From positions 1 through 7,080 of the forward strand of contig JAFADY010000051.1 of NCBI GenBank assembly GCA_023424395.1: 7,080 bases of DNA, written 5' to 3'. The translations under genes and the position numbers were made by a program. Source of the stretch: Bacteroidota bacterium (lineage in GTDB: Bacteria > Bacteroidota > Bacteroidia > Bacteroidales > Dysgonomonadaceae). Shown in pieces: positions 5,595-7,080 of this stretch; positions within the stretch are counted from its first letter, which is position 1; each line of letters starts with the position of its first letter. Under the pieces are notes generated by a model. The model ran no database searches, was not told the origin of the DNA, and saw only the letters and a program-made list of their open reading frames with translations.

Positions 5595-6701
5595 TCAGAA
5601 GGCTACCAGAAGGACGGAACCGTCCTCGCCGCTCTGATCGATAAAGAATCTTTTGTGCTCGCCCTTTTCATCAAGAAAGGAAATTCCGTAATGCGGCGTG
5701 CTTCCAAAAAATGTCATCCCCAGCACCAGAGGGCGTTCCGGCGTGAGAGTGGGGAGGGCGTAAAGTTCTTCTGTCGAGAAAGTGGCCTTCCCGTTATCAT
5801 CCACATCCGTGATGCTCAATTTCAACACCTTGAAATTTTTCACGCCGGCTGGAGATGAAAACACGATTTTGACCTGAGCTTCCGTTTTGTCGGCGATAAA
5901 CTCATCATGGGGCGTGTTTTGGTCCAGTGCTTCGGCCCATTGCGCGGAAACGGAGGGGGCGCTTATGCGGACGGGCGCTGCATGGGCGGCAAGCGGAATG
6001 AGTTGTATGGTTCTGACCTGTTCAACATACGAATTGCGGGCGGCATCGTATTTCGCCTCGGTAATCTGCTGCGAAACAGATTTGTCAAATTGCCCTGAAG
6101 TGTTATAGTAATAAGCCATTTGAAGAGTCTCGTCCTTTTCATGGGTAAAATAAAAATCACTGCATGTGGCAGTATTTTTATGGGGAGGAAGAATATATCT
6201 TCCAAAAATGGAATACATGGCGCCCGCGGACCCCTGGTTGAAAAAACTGCCGTCATTCAGCAGCTGAAAGCTGTTTCTGGCCCATCCCTCCACAACACAG
6301 TATATTTTGCTCCTCGACTGGGTATAGACGGCGTACAGAGTGTGCCCAAAGCATGCAACGCCTTTTCTTTCCTCAATTTCCCCAATGACAAGCTCCGGTG
6401 CGCCGTCCGCATTGATATCCTGCACGGCATAGCCAATACGCGTGAAAGTTTCGGCCGGATTTTCGGTTTTGCAGCTTTCCAGCACACCGACAAGACCTTC
6501 CATCTCGGGCGGTGAATCTGGATTTGATGATGTGCTGTCAATAATGTCGCAGAGTTGATCAAGTATGTCATTATATGTTTGTGCGTATTCGCCGTTTAAT
6601 TTTTTTACAGCTTCCTTCTGTTCGGCACGTGCGCCAATGGAAAGAGTCATGATCAGAAATACCGCTGCCATGACGCCACAACACAATGCTCTGAGCTTCA
6701 T
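5595..6701 (-). CDS. Exported protein of unknown function (368 aa) with Asp-rich loop motif
   Basis: The start ATG 6701 is supported by AAGGA 6 bases upstream. Residues 1-26 form a signal peptide with likely cleavage after ARA. The mature protein has a helical N-terminal part (about 27-80), then YAVQDINADGAPELVIGE (91-108). This is the D-x-N-x-D-G-x-x-E-L type loop common in exported proteins of gut bacteria and resembles EF-hand or FG-GAP calcium loops. Aromatic-rich strands follow (115-200). A second Asp-rich loop, DVDDNGKATFSTEEL (299-313), starts like an EF-hand but has Thr at the position-12 ligand. The end, PLVLGMTFFGSTPHYGISF (324-342) to SGEDGSVLLVAF (357-368), looks like a compact beta domain. 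It is the first gene of the exported run, 79 bases after the partial gene before it. Parts of the gene (about 6100-6600) look more AT-rich than its neighbours. Calcium binding is only an inference. Confidence 0.8.
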   Translation of the reverse strand: MKLRALCCGVMAAVFLIMTLSIGARAEQKEAVKKLNGEYAQTYNDILDQLCDIIDSTSSNPDSPPEMEGLVGVLESCKTENPAETFTRIGYAVQDINADGAPELVIGEIEERKGVACFGHTLYAVYTQSRSKIYCVVEGWARNSFQLLNDGSFFNQGSAGAMYSIFGRYILPPHKNTATCSDFYFTHEKDETLQMAYYYNTSGQFDKSVSQQITEAKYDAARNSYVEQVRTIQLIPLAAHAAPVRISAPSVSAQWAEALDQNTPHDEFIADKTEAQVKIVFSSPAGVKNFKVLKLSITDVDDNGKATFSTEELYALPTLTPERPLVLGMTFFGSTPHYGISFLDEKGEHKRFFIDQSGEDGSVLLVAF

Positions 6702-6780
6702 ATGGAATCCTTATGAAAATGATGAAGTTACAAGACTTGATGGACACGCGCCACGCTTTTTGTACATCCTCTTCCCAGTG

Positions 6781-7080
6781 TTACTGCCCCCTGTCTTGCG
6801 GGATGGCATTGTAGAGGAAAAGCCCGCTTCCGGAATCCATGTCCCTGTCATAATGACATGTACCATAGGTTATGGTCAGCATGTTGTTCCTGTTGTTTTC
6901 CAGCCAGTCAAGCCAGCCTCTGCCCAACGTAAGTATAATCAGCCGTCTTCCGTTCTGCGTCTCAAAAAACAGCCGACAGGTAGTGTTGTCTACGATGTCT
7001 CCACCTGCATACTTCGCTGTCACAGCACGCAGTTCACTCCAGTCAAACGTTGTTTCCAGCCCTTCCACATCCCGGAGACG
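6781..7080 (-). CDS. C-terminal part of an unrecognised protein (5' end beyond window)
   Basis: The frame is open from the window edge (RLRDVEGL...) through 99 codons to TAA at 6781. An internal GTG at 7068 has no good ribosome site, so the gene most likely begins outside the window. What is visible is soluble, with alternating strands and a short helix (GWLDWLENNRNNML), ending DSGSGLFLYNAIPQDRGQ. The pattern of a WSEL strand, then CRLFFETQNGRRLIILTL, then a helix loosely recalls bacterial PH-like domains, but that is weak. It lies on the same strand as the exported operon, 79 bases before it; whether they share a transcript is unclear. No function assigned. Confidence 0.6.
   Translation of the reverse strand, partial: RLRDVEGLETTFDWSELRAVTAKYAGGDIVDNTTCRLFFETQNGRRLIILTLGRGWLDWLENNRNNMLTITYGTCHYDRDMDSGSGLFLYNAIPQDRGQ

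Noticed and set aside
6741..6775. GC-rich stretch followed by TTTTT on the plus strand, as a terminator
   Set aside because: The possible stem is only about 3 bp and faces against the direction of all genes here.

Overview
All convincing genes in this window lie on the minus strand, so transcription runs from position 7080 towards position 1. Four of the six genes whose starts lie in the window begin with a Sec signal peptide and a fifth with a lipoprotein signal peptide. This means a cell-envelope or periplasmic theme. The signal peptides, the lipobox nucleotidase, strong GGAGG ribosome sites and moderate GC with GC-rich intergenic hairpins suggest a Gram-negative proteobacterium. A gut Desulfovibrionaceae-like organism is my best guess from general protein character. 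That is weak inference, and no rRNA or marker gene is present to confirm it.

In transcription order the layout is as follows. (1) 7080-6781: the C-terminal end of a gene of unknown function that begins outside the window. (2) 6701-3347: four genes in a row (368, 304, 153 and 224 codons). All have signal peptides and none has a recognised catalytic domain. The spacers are 87, 101 and 8 bases, and two of them hold small inverted repeats. They look like one operon of exported proteins. (3) 3346-2854: a 493-base non-coding stretch. It holds two inverted repeats after the last gene of the run and then an AT-rich block with a plausible extended -10 promoter for the next transcript. (4) 2853-1231: a metallophosphatase-type 5'-nucleotidase predicted to be a lipoprotein, the only gene here with a clearly assignable enzyme activity. 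(5) 1218-1180: a doubtful 12-codon reading frame behind a strong Shine-Dalgarno. (6) 1160-1: a TMEM43-family membrane protein missing only its C-terminal end.

Functionally, the nucleotidase would strip phosphate from extracytoplasmic nucleotides for nucleoside and phosphate salvage. The TMEM43 gene follows it closely and may be co-transcribed, but no functional link is known. The four exported unknowns cannot be tied to a pathway from sequence alone. The third and fourth genes of that run may be distant paralogues in their C-terminal halves. No mobile element, CRISPR array, tRNA, rRNA or defence system was seen. The window reads as an ordinary chromosomal envelope region with several uncharacterised exported proteins rather than a clear novel system.
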